From NCBI GenBank assembly GCA_016181985.1, contig JACOYG010000020.1, positions 1 through 49,253 on the forward strand: a stretch of DNA of 49,253 nucleotides. The letters run 5' to 3'. The stretch comes from Candidatus Nealsoniibacteriota bacterium (lineage in GTDB: Bacteria; Patescibacteriota; Minisyncoccia; Minisyncoccales; MHMH01). Position numbers and translations under genes: made by a program. Of the stretch, positions 1-7,564 are shown in pieces (position 1 is the first letter of the stretch; every line of letters starts with the position of its first letter). The notes beneath the pieces are model-generated. The model was given only the letters and a program-made list of their open reading frames with translations. It was not told the DNA's origin and searched no databases.

Positions 1-11
1 ACTTTACTCAC

Positions 12-43
12 TATCCGTTCCGTGCCATGGCACGGAACGGATA
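12..43. repeat. Perfect 32-bp palindrome, copy A of dispersed repeat
   Basis: All 16 base pairs match around a central CCATGG; each arm reads TATCCGTTCCGTGCC. It lies 4 bases past the stop codon of the PaaX/Cas2-like gene, so it could fold as a hairpin at the 3' end of that message. No T-run follows, so it is not a typical intrinsic terminator. A second perfect copy (43660-43691) has the same outer arms but T:A instead of G:C at one arm position. Confidence 0.9.
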
Positions 44-47
44 TAGC

Positions 48-629
48 TCAAGTTAATTTAAATATCCCTCTCCATTCCCTATCGTCACCGATATGTTCGA
101 CTATAATCAATCTCAATTCTTTATCGGACAAATTGAAAAAATTTTTTAATAATTCTATTTCCGCTTCACAATCAAATGGGTGGATCCAAATACTTTTTTG
201 AAAAGGACAAAAGCCTATTTCTTTTAGTTTTCCTCGCAAAGCCTCTCTGGAAAGTTTTTTTGTTTGAGCGATATCAAACATTATCATTCTCCATTTTTTG
301 TCCCACTTTTTTGGTTTAGTTATCTTTAAGCTATCAATTTGCAGCCAGCCGGCCTTTTTCTTTCCTTCGGTGGTCAAGGAAATATATATCTGATGATTTT
401 CTTTTTTAATACTGATTAAGCCCTGCTTCCTGAACTTATAAAAAGTACTGCTGATTTTTTGTTTCGGATATTTATTGAATTTCTTGCGAGCCGTAAGAAG
501 ATTAGTTATAAAATATGGAGAAGTTGCCGCAATAGCAACCGCGCCGGTAATCATTAGCCATTTAAAAACGTCTTTGGTAATCTCCGATTTTGGTTTTTTA
601 AAATAGTATTTATATTTTCCGACAGCCAT
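48..629 (-). CDS. PaaX/Cas2-like protein with N-terminal hydrophobic segment
   Basis: A 193-residue protein with three parts. Residues 22-45 are a hydrophobic stretch that looks like a membrane segment. Residues about 50-95 look like a winged-helix module with several Lys/Arg. Residues about 108-190 resemble the Cas2-like ferredoxin domain found at the C-terminus of PaaX-type regulators, beginning WDKKWRMIMFDI with Asp119 at the position of the Cas2 beta-1 aspartate. Proteins of this build are common in Parcubacteria and are often labelled Cas2, but no cas1 or repeat array lies nearby, so a CRISPR role is unlikely. Transcriptional regulation or nucleic-acid binding is more plausible. The gene is bracketed by palindromic repeat copies at 12-43 and 648-674. 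The start is the ATG at 629, with a weak AGGA upstream. Confidence 0.75.
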   Translation of the reverse strand: MAVGKYKYYFKKPKSEITKDVFKWLMITGAVAIAATSPYFITNLLTARKKFNKYPKQKISSTFYKFRKQGLISIKKENHQIYISLTTEGKKKAGWLQIDSLKITKPKKWDKKWRMIMFDIAQTKKLSREALRGKLKEIGFCPFQKSIWIHPFDCEAEIELLKNFFNLSDKELRLIIVEHIGDDREWRGIFKLT

Positions 630-647
630 ACTTTAATCCTATATCCT

Positions 648-674
648 AATTGAAGCCATGGCAAGGAACGGATA
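648..674 (-). repeat. Hybrid copy B of the dispersed palindrome
   Basis: On the minus strand this reads as one intact arm of the palindrome plus the CCATGG centre, followed by TTCAATT instead of the matching second arm. The same 27-base hybrid occurs without a mismatch at 26405-26431 on the plus strand. It sits 18 bases upstream of the PaaX/Cas2-like start codon, where it could be an operator or the end of a small mobile unit that includes that gene. Confidence 0.85.
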
Positions 675-681
675 GTCCAAC

Positions 682-717
682 AAAAAAGGCGAGTTAAAAA
701 CCCGCCTTTTCTTATTT
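682..717 (-). terminator. Intrinsic terminator, probably bidirectional
   Basis: The arms AAAAGGCG (684-691) and CGCCTTTT (703-710) pair around a short A-rich loop. On the minus strand the hairpin is followed by a T-run directly downstream of the TAA that ends the membrane-protein gene. On the plus strand it is followed by CTTATTTTTA. Confidence 0.75.
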
Positions 718-1305
718 TTAATGTTGTCCGAGTTGGCTGAAAGTGCTCAATAAAAGAGCGTTTATCTTCGGCTCAACTCGCTTATACGCTTGGCTGTCAA
801 GATACAACACATCATACCTACCACCGCCGCCAATGGTCAACACGGCCGGCACAAAAAAGATAAAAAGTGATACAATTCCCAAACTTACCACCCACCAATT
901 GAAAGTTGATCCCATTAAAAAAAGTGGTAAATACAGACCCGCCGTAGCCGCCATGAAGCAAGATATCATCATCGCTATTCTTTTCTTGTTATCTCGCGGA
1001 GCAATCCGGGAAATACGATCCTGACTAATACTAACTTCTATACCAATAGTTCGTATATCATTTTCTCCCAAATCATCCACGTCCACGATCAGTTCTTCCT
1101 GAACCCGGGAAAATCTTGTTTGGCGCTCGCCAAGCGGAATCCGCATCATAAGCCCGCGGTTTATCTCCACTTTTTTGACGGATCCCGGAGCAAGCCCGAT
1201 TTCAGAGAATCTCTCCACTTGCCAGCCTTGGCCTTCGGCGATATCTGCAATCGCCTCTATTATTTTTCTTCCACTAATTGCTTTATTTAGAACTATGGGT
1301 ATCAT
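718..1305 (-). CDS. Hypothetical membrane protein with two central TM helices
   Basis: I do not recognise this 195-residue family. The first ~120 residues are soluble and charged. Two hydrophobic segments follow (about residues 120-140 and 145-167), the second ending in a Gly-rich turn (IGGGGRYD), then a short soluble tail. A longer reading from 1338 exists, but the ATG at 1305 is preferred: it is preceded by AAAGGAGG and overlaps the upstream Nudix-like gene's stop as ATGA, a layout used throughout this window. The two genes are therefore translationally coupled and probably act together. A terminator follows at 682-717. Confidence 0.7.
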   Translation of the reverse strand: MIPIVLNKAISGRKIIEAIADIAEGQGWQVERFSEIGLAPGSVKKVEINRGLMMRIPLGERQTRFSRVQEELIVDVDDLGENDIRTIGIEVSISQDRISRIAPRDNKKRIAMMISCFMAATAGLYLPLFLMGSTFNWWVVSLGIVSLFIFFVPAVLTIGGGGRYDVLYLDSQAYKRVEPKINALLLSTFSQLGQH

Positions 1306-1850
1306 TTTGCCTCCTTTCCATGTCGTGGCCAGAAACAAACATTCAAATCTTTAACTTCGAAGGCTATGGGAATACTTTTTAGTTCTTCTCTTGTAAAAAA
1401 CTTTACTTCCGCAAATTCGGTTACCGGCTTTGGCAGATCATCAACTTCCCACTCGAGTCCGAAATAAACTTTCACCAAAAGGCTTTTTCCACCAAGCTGA
1501 CAAATCGGCTTCAGGGGAACCAACTGCTCAACTCCGATATTCGGAGGAAGCTCAATATACCATTTTGCTTCTGCCAGGGCGAAACCCGCAGGAGTCAGAA
1601 GGGCTTGCTTATGACTCTCCGACATGCCCTGGATCGCATTCACCGGATCTCTAAGCGTCGCCGGAGAGCCAAATGCTAACGCAGATGATATATCCCTGCG
1701 AATAACCCCGAGTCCTGTCGGCAAACACCATTTACCGGCCTCAAATCTTACCGAATGAAGCCCCAAAAGAACTTGGGGTTCGGGCTTGCGTCGGTAAATC
1801 ACCAATCCGGCGACAATCGTTACCCAACCCGGCACTATGTATGCTTCCAC
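1302..1850 (-). CDS. Nudix-fold-like protein with degenerate Nudix box
   Basis: A 182-residue protein that starts like a Nudix hydrolase (VTIVAGLVIYRR, then GKWCLPTGLG at about residues 39-48), where the family normally continues into the GGxxExGE entry to the Nudix box. The canonical G-x5-E-x7-RE-x2-EE-x-G pattern is missing. An insert of about 40 residues leads to a helix (FALAEAKWYIEL) where the box helix should be, without the Arg-Glu and Glu-Glu metal ligands. It may be a non-catalytic binding protein or a divergent enzyme. The start is GTG at 1850, supported by GGAGG about 9 bases upstream. It is coupled by a 4-base overlap to the membrane-protein gene downstream. Confidence 0.6.
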   Translation of the reverse strand: MEAYIVPGWVTIVAGLVIYRRKPEPQVLLGLHSVRFEAGKWCLPTGLGVIRRDISSALAFGSPATLRDPVNAIQGMSESHKQALLTPAGFALAEAKWYIELPPNIGVEQLVPLKPICQLGGKSLLVKVYFGLEWEVDDLPKPVTEFAEVKFFTREELKSIPIAFEVKDLNVCFWPRHGKEAK

Positions 1851-1877
1851 TTCTTGCCTCCTTTCTTTCCTCTAGGC

Positions 1878-1905
1878 ATATTACCACCGACTCTCAAAAA
1901 ATCAA
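1878..1905 (-). promoter_or_regulatory. Candidate promoter for the Nudix-like/membrane pair
   Basis: On the minus strand TTGATT (1905-1900) and TAATAT (1883-1878) are separated by 16 bases and lie just upstream of the GGAGG of the gene starting at 1850. Each hexamer matches the sigma-70 consensus at four of six positions, so this is a weak call. Confidence 0.35.
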
Positions 1906-1933
1906 GATAACTATCCGTTTCGCGCATATCCTC

Positions 1934-3418
1934 TTATTTAAAATATTTCTCTTGGTAGATTTTTTTATATTTTTCGAATATCCGATTCCCTTCTTCGTCA
2001 AATTTTTCGGCTATTTTTATCTCCGGCCATTCAGACTTGGGAAATCTGACATACAAAAGAAACGTTCTTTGAAGACCCTTCAATTCTTCATAGCTTACGG
2101 TGTTCATTCGCAGTCTGCCCCCGTCTAACACATGATGAACTCCGTCTCCTTCCTTAAAATATCCCCTCTCAATACAGTATTTATATAAATCTGTTCCCTT
2201 ATATGGAGCAAAGATATAACAATTGATGGTGCGGGAATTAATCTGACGGTTTAGCTCAATCGTATCAAAAATCAAATCTCTCGTTTCGTCGGGAAAACCC
2301 ACGATATTATTGATGGTATAGGGTATCTCATATTGATCCACTATTTTCAAAGCTTCCACTATTTGCCGATTTGATCCATAACGCTTAAGAACTCTTTTGC
2401 GAAATTCTTCGTTACCGTGCTCAATTCCGAAGTTCATGCTGTTGCAGCCCATTTGTTTCAAAATTTTTATTTTTTCTTCGGTCACGGTTTCCGGCCTTGT
2501 TTGACACCAAAAAGGAACCTTAATCTCTTCTTGATATCTAAGAGCGAGCTCCCTTAATTCTTCTACGGGCTTCGCCAAAAATGTTTCAGAATTAAAATTA
2601 ATGTAATCGGGATTATATTTTTTGACTAAATACTTTAATTCGGCTATAAGCCGGTCCGTGCCCTTCCTTCTATAATAGATACCGCAGCCTTCCTCTTGAA
2701 ACAACCGCATTAATTGTGAAGACTCGCAATAAGTGCATTGATAAGGACAGCCCCTGCCCATTTCAACGTGAATTAAGGCAAGAACTTTCCCGAACATCGG
2801 CCTAACTAATCTCTGCCGTCCAAAAATATCATAATCAAGGAAGGGAAGCTTATTGACGTCAACGAGAGGCCTTAGGGAATTTTTAATAATTTTGCCGTCT
2901 TTTTTAATCCAAAGATTCTTTACGGTTGAATAATCTTCGCCTTCGGACATTTTCTGGCAAAGCTCCACTAAGGCCTCTTCTCCCTCGCCCATGCAAATCA
3001 TATTGACAGCGGAGTGATTAATAACTTCTTCTGGAGAAAAGGTGACAAAAACTCCGCCGGCTATCACCGGAATATTAAAACTCTTTATTTTTTCCAGTAA
3101 AGATTGAGCCAATTTCCAGGTATCTTCAACCAGCGTGATGGCAATTAAGTCCGGCTTGAAATCAGCGACTTTTTCCGCCAAATCATCGCAAATATCGCTT
3201 TCCTTGAGAAAAATCCCCTTTTCGGCAAGATTAAAAGGCTTTAACTGCAAAAGCTCCACTCTTCTTTGGTCAAAACTCATTTCTTCCGTTTTGTAAAAAG
3301 TGGTGTCAAACAAATCAACTTCGAAGCCCTTTTCCTTCAAACAGGCGGACAGCAAAGGAAGGTGCACCGGCACCAAACTGTCAAGCATTATGTTCGGATA
3401 TATAAATAATATCTTCAT
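1934..3418 (-). CDS. B12-binding-domain radical SAM protein
   Basis: A 494-residue protein with an N-terminal Rossmann-like cobalamin-binding domain (MKILFIYPN; IAGGVFVTFSPE around 119-130; MGEGEE around 143-148) and a radical SAM domain whose cluster cysteines are C224, C228 and C231 in GRGCPYQCTYC. The His of the DxHxxG motif is absent (LFDTTFY). The C-terminus carries LLYVRFP...WPEIKIAE, shared with the divergent neighbour at 3539 and not seen in the other ten B12-rSAMs here, so these two form their own subfamily. Relatives include methylases and cyclases of lipids, tetrapyrroles and natural products. The substrate cannot be told from sequence. It is preceded by a possible TTGCGC/TAAAAT promoter. 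Confidence 0.85.
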   Translation of the reverse strand: MKILFIYPNIMLDSLVPVHLPLLSACLKEKGFEVDLFDTTFYKTEEMSFDQRRVELLQLKPFNLAEKGIFLKESDICDDLAEKVADFKPDLIAITLVEDTWKLAQSLLEKIKSFNIPVIAGGVFVTFSPEEVINHSAVNMICMGEGEEALVELCQKMSEGEDYSTVKNLWIKKDGKIIKNSLRPLVDVNKLPFLDYDIFGRQRLVRPMFGKVLALIHVEMGRGCPYQCTYCESSQLMRLFQEEGCGIYYRRKGTDRLIAELKYLVKKYNPDYINFNSETFLAKPVEELRELALRYQEEIKVPFWCQTRPETVTEEKIKILKQMGCNSMNFGIEHGNEEFRKRVLKRYGSNRQIVEALKIVDQYEIPYTINNIVGFPDETRDLIFDTIELNRQINSRTINCYIFAPYKGTDLYKYCIERGYFKEGDGVHHVLDGGRLRMNTVSYEELKGLQRTFLLYVRFPKSEWPEIKIAEKFDEEGNRIFEKYKKIYQEKYFK

Positions 3419-3440
3419 GTTTCAACTACTTAAAATTAAC

Positions 3441-3470
3441 ATTTTAGAAATTTTTTTGCAATAAGCGCAA
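3441..3470 (-). promoter_or_regulatory. Candidate promoter for the gene starting at 3418
   Basis: On the minus strand TTGCGC (3470-3465) and TAAAAT (3446-3441) have an 18-base spacer and lie 23 bases before the ATG. The -10 matches consensus at five of six positions, the -35 at three. Confidence 0.4.
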
Positions 3471-3487
3471 AAATTCATAAAGTTCCC

Positions 3488-3516
3488 TTTACAAGTTCGC
3501 GCCAACGGGTTAAGAT
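3488..3516 (+). promoter_or_regulatory. Candidate promoter for the gene starting at 3539
   Basis: TTTACA and TAAGAT are separated by exactly 17 bases, and the -10 ends 22 bases before the ATG. Together with the minus-strand candidate at 3441-3470 this makes the 120-base gap a divergent promoter region for two paralogous genes. Confidence 0.5.
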
Positions 3517-3538
3517 GAGCTAAATTTCAAATTAATTT

Positions 3539-5044
3539 ATGGACCAAGATAAAAAAACGGTGCTGATAATATATCCCGCGTCTTTCAAATTATCGGGATT
3601 GCATATCGGCATAGCTTCATTAAGCGGCGCCCTGAAAAAAAGAGGCTATTTTGTCAAAATTTTTGACACGGTTTTTTATGATTTATTCGGCCAGCAGGAA
3701 TGGGACAAGTTAAGGTCCGACAGGCTAATGTCTAAAAAAATTGTTAACGAAAAAGAACACTGGAAAGTTAAAACCACGGATATGAAAGAAGATCTGATAA
3801 GAATTCTTGACGAGTTTAAACCGAAAATAATCGGCTTATCAATGACAGAACCGGTTTATGACTTAAGTCTGACATTATCCCGCCTGGCAAAGGAAAGATG
3901 CCCGGACGCCATGATCGTAGCCGGCGGCGTTTTCCCTACCCTCTCACCGGACCTTGTCATTAAAGAAAACTCAATTGATGTTCTTTGCGTCGGCGAAGGC
4001 GAACTGGCCCTGCCCGAATTATGCGACAGAGTTTATGAAAAAAAAGATTTTTTTGACATTCCCGGATTATGGGTAAAAGACGGAGGGAAAATTTACAAAA
4101 ATAATCCGGCTAAACTCCAGGATATCAATGATCTGCCTCATCCGGACTTTTCTGTTTTTGACGAGCAAATATTTTATAAAGCGATGCAGGGGAAACTTTA
4201 TAAAATGGCGAATATTGAAACTTCGCGAGGCTGTCCCTATAACTGTTCTTACTGCTCCTCTCCTTACCTGAAAGAATTTTCTTTTAAAAATGAGATCGGC
4301 AGCTATTACAGAAATCTGAAAATGGAAAAAATTATCGAACAAATGCATTATCAGATAGAAAAACACTCCCCGGAATTTATTTATTTCTCAAGCGAAACAT
4401 TTCTGGCGATGCCAAAAAGAGATTTTGATATGTTCATTGAAGAGTATAAAAAAATCAGAATACCGTTTTGGTTCCAAACCCGTTTTGAAACAATAACCGA
4501 AGAGCGCATAAAAGCATTGAAAGACGTCGGCATGTTTTGGCTGACCATGGGAATTGAGCATGGCAACGAAGAATTTAGAAAAAATGTTTTAAAAAGGGCT
4601 TGTCCGGACAGGGTAATTATTGAAGGAGCCGGCATCCTGACAAAATGCGGCGTAGGGGCCTCCTTTAATAACATGATCGGATTCCCTTTCGAAAATCGGG
4701 AACTTATCTTTGAGACAATTAAGCTGAATAAAAAACTATTTGAAATCAGTCCCAATTTTGAATCCAATGTTTTTATGTTCCTCCCATATAAGGGAACTGA
4801 ACTATACGATCTTTGCCGGAGAAACGGCCTTTTGTCTGCTGAAATTTGTTCTCATGGACATAGTTTGAGCGATGAGAGTATTTTAAATTTTCCGGAAGAA
4901 TATAAGCAAGAGCTGAAGGGCTTAATGAAAACATTCAACCTTTACGTCAAGCTCCCCGAGAAATACTGGCCGGAAATAAAAATAGCCGAGCGTTCCGATG
5001 AGGAAGGTAATGCAACATTCAACCGCTTATCGCAATTGCTGTAG
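3539..5044 (+). CDS. B12-binding-domain radical SAM protein, paralog of 1934-3418
   Basis: A 501-residue protein with the same two-domain build: an N-terminal cobalamin-type domain (VAGGVFPTLSPD around 127-138, VGEGE around 151-155) and a radical SAM domain with C232, C236 and C239 in RGCPYNCSYC. The shared features with the gene at 1934-3418 are extensive: the 'DTxFY' loop after the second strand, 'FxxETFLA' in the core, 'GIEHGNEEFRKxVLKR', and the tail 'WPEIKIAExxDEEGN'. The pair therefore arose by duplication and now diverges from a common promoter region. The 3' end overlaps the convergent GT4 gene by 18 bases. Confidence 0.85.
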   Translation: MDQDKKTVLIIYPASFKLSGLHIGIASLSGALKKRGYFVKIFDTVFYDLFGQQEWDKLRSDRLMSKKIVNEKEHWKVKTTDMKEDLIRILDEFKPKIIGLSMTEPVYDLSLTLSRLAKERCPDAMIVAGGVFPTLSPDLVIKENSIDVLCVGEGELALPELCDRVYEKKDFFDIPGLWVKDGGKIYKNNPAKLQDINDLPHPDFSVFDEQIFYKAMQGKLYKMANIETSRGCPYNCSYCSSPYLKEFSFKNEIGSYYRNLKMEKIIEQMHYQIEKHSPEFIYFSSETFLAMPKRDFDMFIEEYKKIRIPFWFQTRFETITEERIKALKDVGMFWLTMGIEHGNEEFRKNVLKRACPDRVIIEGAGILTKCGVGASFNNMIGFPFENRELIFETIKLNKKLFEISPNFESNVFMFLPYKGTELYDLCRRNGLLSAEICSHGHSLSDESILNFPEEYKQELKGLMKTFNLYVKLPEKYWPEIKIAERSDEEGNATFNRLSQLL

Positions 5045-6211
5045 CAATGATTTATACCAAGAAAGAGTTTTAGCGACGTGGGTGTCTAAATTGAAATCCT
5101 TTTTAACTCGCTCGTAGCCGGCTTGGCCTAATTTTTTTGCCTTTTGCGGATGTTCCAGCAGATCAATGATTTTTTTTGCCATCAATTCGGCATTAAGCGG
5201 ATTGACCGCATAGCCGGTCAGGCCATCTTTCACTATCTCGGGACTGCCGCCGTAACAAGTAGCAATTACCGGCTTTTTACAGGCCATGGCTTCCAAATTG
5301 CTCCTGGGAAATGGATCTAAATAAATTGACGGCACGACAACAATATCGGCTGACCAGTAAGCGGCTTTTAATTCATCGCCCTCAAGCCAGCCAATACCTT
5401 CTTTTCCGGCAACCAATAAAACAGCTTTGGGCACTTCTTTTTTGACCATATCCATCGCCCGATCAATCTGGCCCAATCCCTTTAAGCCGGAAATTCGGCC
5501 GCCGAAAAAAACTATTTTTTTCCCTAGAAGCCCGCGCTTTTTCTTAAATTTCCTCACGGCATCTTGGCCTATCTTCCAATCGGCAACATCTATGCCCGTA
5601 TAAACGGTTTCCACGTTTTGTATGCCGTTTTGGTTTAAAGCATCTTTCAAGGCATTGCTCACGCTAAAAATTTTATCGGCGTTTTTCAAATATTTTCTGA
5701 TTAAAAAATTTCTAACGGGATTATATCTTTTTTGAGCTTGTTTTAAATTATCCAGCCAAGAAACCTTGGCATCAAAATTATTCAAATAACGTCGGGTCGC
5801 CAATTTACCGTAAGTAAACTCCATGGTGTCCCGCGCCGTGAAAAAAACCGGCTTCTTGAATTCTTTGGCTATTTTCAAGCAATGGTAAGAAAGATACCAA
5901 TTAATATTATGGGCGTGAATAACATCCGGGCTTATTTTTTCAATAAGATACCTGACTTTTCCGACTGCTTGGGGATTATATAAGCTTAAATACGCCCGCC
6001 ATCTTTCATGATAATTGGCGAAAATTCGGAAAATTTGCAAACCCTGATATTTAAAATTTTTCTCGCCGGATTTATCTTGGCAAGTGGTAACAACAAAAAC
6101 TTCGCAACCTGCCTTTTGCAATCCGCGGGCCAAACCAAAAACGGAAAAACCGGCCCCTCCCATGCTTAGGGGCGGAAAATTACCGGCTAAAATTAAAATC
6201 TTAATCCTCAT
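5027..6211 (-). CDS. Glycosyltransferase family 4
   Basis: A 394-residue GT-B fold enzyme, a usual length for GT4. The N-terminal acceptor domain has the PPLSMGGAGFSVFGLARGL loop seen in this family. The C-terminal donor domain shows KKIVFFGGRISGLKGL and, near residue 310, VPSIYLDPFPRSNLEAMACKKPVIAT with the E-x7-E region that binds the donor nucleotide sugar. It is predicted to be a cytosolic, retaining transferase adding one sugar to a glycan. It is the last gene of the six-gene operon and overlaps the preceding B12-rSAM gene by ATGA. Confidence 0.88.
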   Translation of the reverse strand: MRIKILILAGNFPPLSMGGAGFSVFGLARGLQKAGCEVFVVTTCQDKSGEKNFKYQGLQIFRIFANYHERWRAYLSLYNPQAVGKVRYLIEKISPDVIHAHNINWYLSYHCLKIAKEFKKPVFFTARDTMEFTYGKLATRRYLNNFDAKVSWLDNLKQAQKRYNPVRNFLIRKYLKNADKIFSVSNALKDALNQNGIQNVETVYTGIDVADWKIGQDAVRKFKKKRGLLGKKIVFFGGRISGLKGLGQIDRAMDMVKKEVPKAVLLVAGKEGIGWLEGDELKAAYWSADIVVVPSIYLDPFPRSNLEAMACKKPVIATCYGGSPEIVKDGLTGYAVNPLNAELMAKKIIDLLEHPQKAKKLGQAGYERVKKDFNLDTHVAKTLSWYKSLLQQLR

Positions 6212-7563
6212 GTCTTTAAAAGCGACCCCGCTGACTTATAAATAAATTTGGCGAAAAATCGCAGCCGCGGCCTGGAAATGACAAAATTCTTCAGTTGCTC
6301 CTTTTTTTCTAAAATAGCCTTCTTAACATCGTAATGCTTATAAATGTTGAATTTAAAATTTTGGACGGCCAACTCTATTTCTTTTCTGGAAATAGTGGGA
6401 AGTTCCAGAATAGATTTTTTAAAATAAGTGTCGGCTGAACCGCTCCCTATAAGGCCTTCCTTTATGCATTTTTCCCCTAAAATTGTCCCGGGGCGAAGCC
6501 GAATATTTAAATTAACGGCCTCTTCTATGCTCTTTTTTGTCTCGCCGGGAATGCCGATAATATTAAAAGAATATGTTTTTAATCCGAGGTTTTTCGCTTT
6601 TTTGAAAAGTTCAATAATATCTTGATTGCTGATGCTCCTGCCTAGGGCCTCTTTCCTTAATAATTCATTGCCCGATTCAACGCCAACCTTAATCATGCTG
6701 CAGCCCCCTGCCTTAAGAGCGGCCAGTGATTCGTCGTCCACGCTGCCCGGCCGGATATTGCATTCAAAAGTCATATTAAAATTCTTAGGAAACTTGCCGC
6801 AGAATTCCAGCAGCCAATTTTTGTTTAAAGAAAAGGTGTCATCATCGAGTTTAATATGGCGGAAATTATAATTTTTCTTAAGATCCGCGATCTCTTCAAT
6901 TGCTTTATCCACGCTGCGGAATCTCAAATATTTTCCCAAGCCGGCATATTTTTTATTTAAAGCATGATTGCAGCAGTAAGTGCAATTAAACGGACAGCCC
7001 CGGGAAAAAATGAACCTGGGCATTATCTCTTTTTGTTCATATTTTTTGAAATAACGGAAAATGCGCCTATCGGGAAAAGGAAGTTTATCCAAATCCTCCA
7101 TTAATTTTCGGGATTCATTTTTAATAATTTCCCGGCCCCGCCGAAACCAAAAATTTTTAGTATTAAAATAATCCTCTCCTTTCTGCATCTTATCAATCAA
7201 CTCCAAAAATGATTCCTCTCCCTCCCCCAAACAGACTCCGTCAAATGCCTCCTCTTTCTCTAATGACTCCGGAAATAAAATTATATGTGTCCCTCCGACA
7301 AAAATAGGAATCTGCCGCGCTTTTTTTATAGTTCGGGCGATTTCCCGGGCATGAGAAAATTGATGGGAATTAGTGGAAATACCTATCACATCCGGCCGGC
7401 TTTCTTCTATTCGCTTCAAAAGTTCTGCTTGCTGGCTTAAATTATCTATTTCAAATAAATCAACTTTATGCCCGGCCTTTTTCAAAACTGCCGACATTGA
7501 GGCAATGCCGACGCTCCAAAGGCCGGCTGACCCGATTTGGGGAAAAATAAATAATATTTTCAT
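6208..7563 (-). CDS. B12-binding-domain radical SAM protein
   Basis: A 451-residue protein starting MKILFIFPQIG. The ATG at 7563 is chosen over an in-frame TTG at 7578 because it falls one base after the preceding stop and matches the usual family start. The cobalamin-type domain has FVGGTHIILFPES (about 88-100) and LGEGEES. The cluster cysteines are C190, C194 and C197 in SRGCPFNCTYC. Its C-terminus is basic (VISRPRLRFFAKFIYK) and lacks the Phe-Tyr-x-Arg-Pro signature of the downstream array, so it is a third subtype. It lies between a methyltransferase and a glycosyltransferase in one operon, which suggests modification of a glycan or its lipid carrier. Confidence 0.85.
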   Translation of the reverse strand: MKILFIFPQIGSAGLWSVGIASMSAVLKKAGHKVDLFEIDNLSQQAELLKRIEESRPDVIGISTNSHQFSHAREIARTIKKARQIPIFVGGTHIILFPESLEKEEAFDGVCLGEGEESFLELIDKMQKGEDYFNTKNFWFRRGREIIKNESRKLMEDLDKLPFPDRRIFRYFKKYEQKEIMPRFIFSRGCPFNCTYCCNHALNKKYAGLGKYLRFRSVDKAIEEIADLKKNYNFRHIKLDDDTFSLNKNWLLEFCGKFPKNFNMTFECNIRPGSVDDESLAALKAGGCSMIKVGVESGNELLRKEALGRSISNQDIIELFKKAKNLGLKTYSFNIIGIPGETKKSIEEAVNLNIRLRPGTILGEKCIKEGLIGSGSADTYFKKSILELPTISRKEIELAVQNFKFNIYKHYDVKKAILEKKEQLKNFVISRPRLRFFAKFIYKSAGSLLKT

Positions 7564-7564
7564 T

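Noticed and set aside
48..629. CRISPR-associated Cas2 of a CRISPR system
   Set aside because: The C-terminal domain is Cas2-like, but there is no cas1, no effector gene and no direct-repeat array; the winged-helix and membrane segments fit the PaaX-like group.
1911..1925. Fifth copy of the CCATGG-centred palindrome
   Set aside because: Only TATCCGTTT matches one arm; the centre and second arm are absent, so it may be chance or too decayed to call.
1841..2128. Plus-strand reading frame of 95 codons
   Set aside because: It lies opposite the Nudix-like start and the B12-rSAM 3' end, has low-complexity Phe/Ile content and no ribosome site.
6484..6505. Second copy of the APRLRSGQA-type element in the B12-rSAM at 6208
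   Set aside because: The segment has CGGCTTCGCCCC and encodes RLRPGT, but lacks the flanking GC-rich sequence and fits a normal position in the protein.
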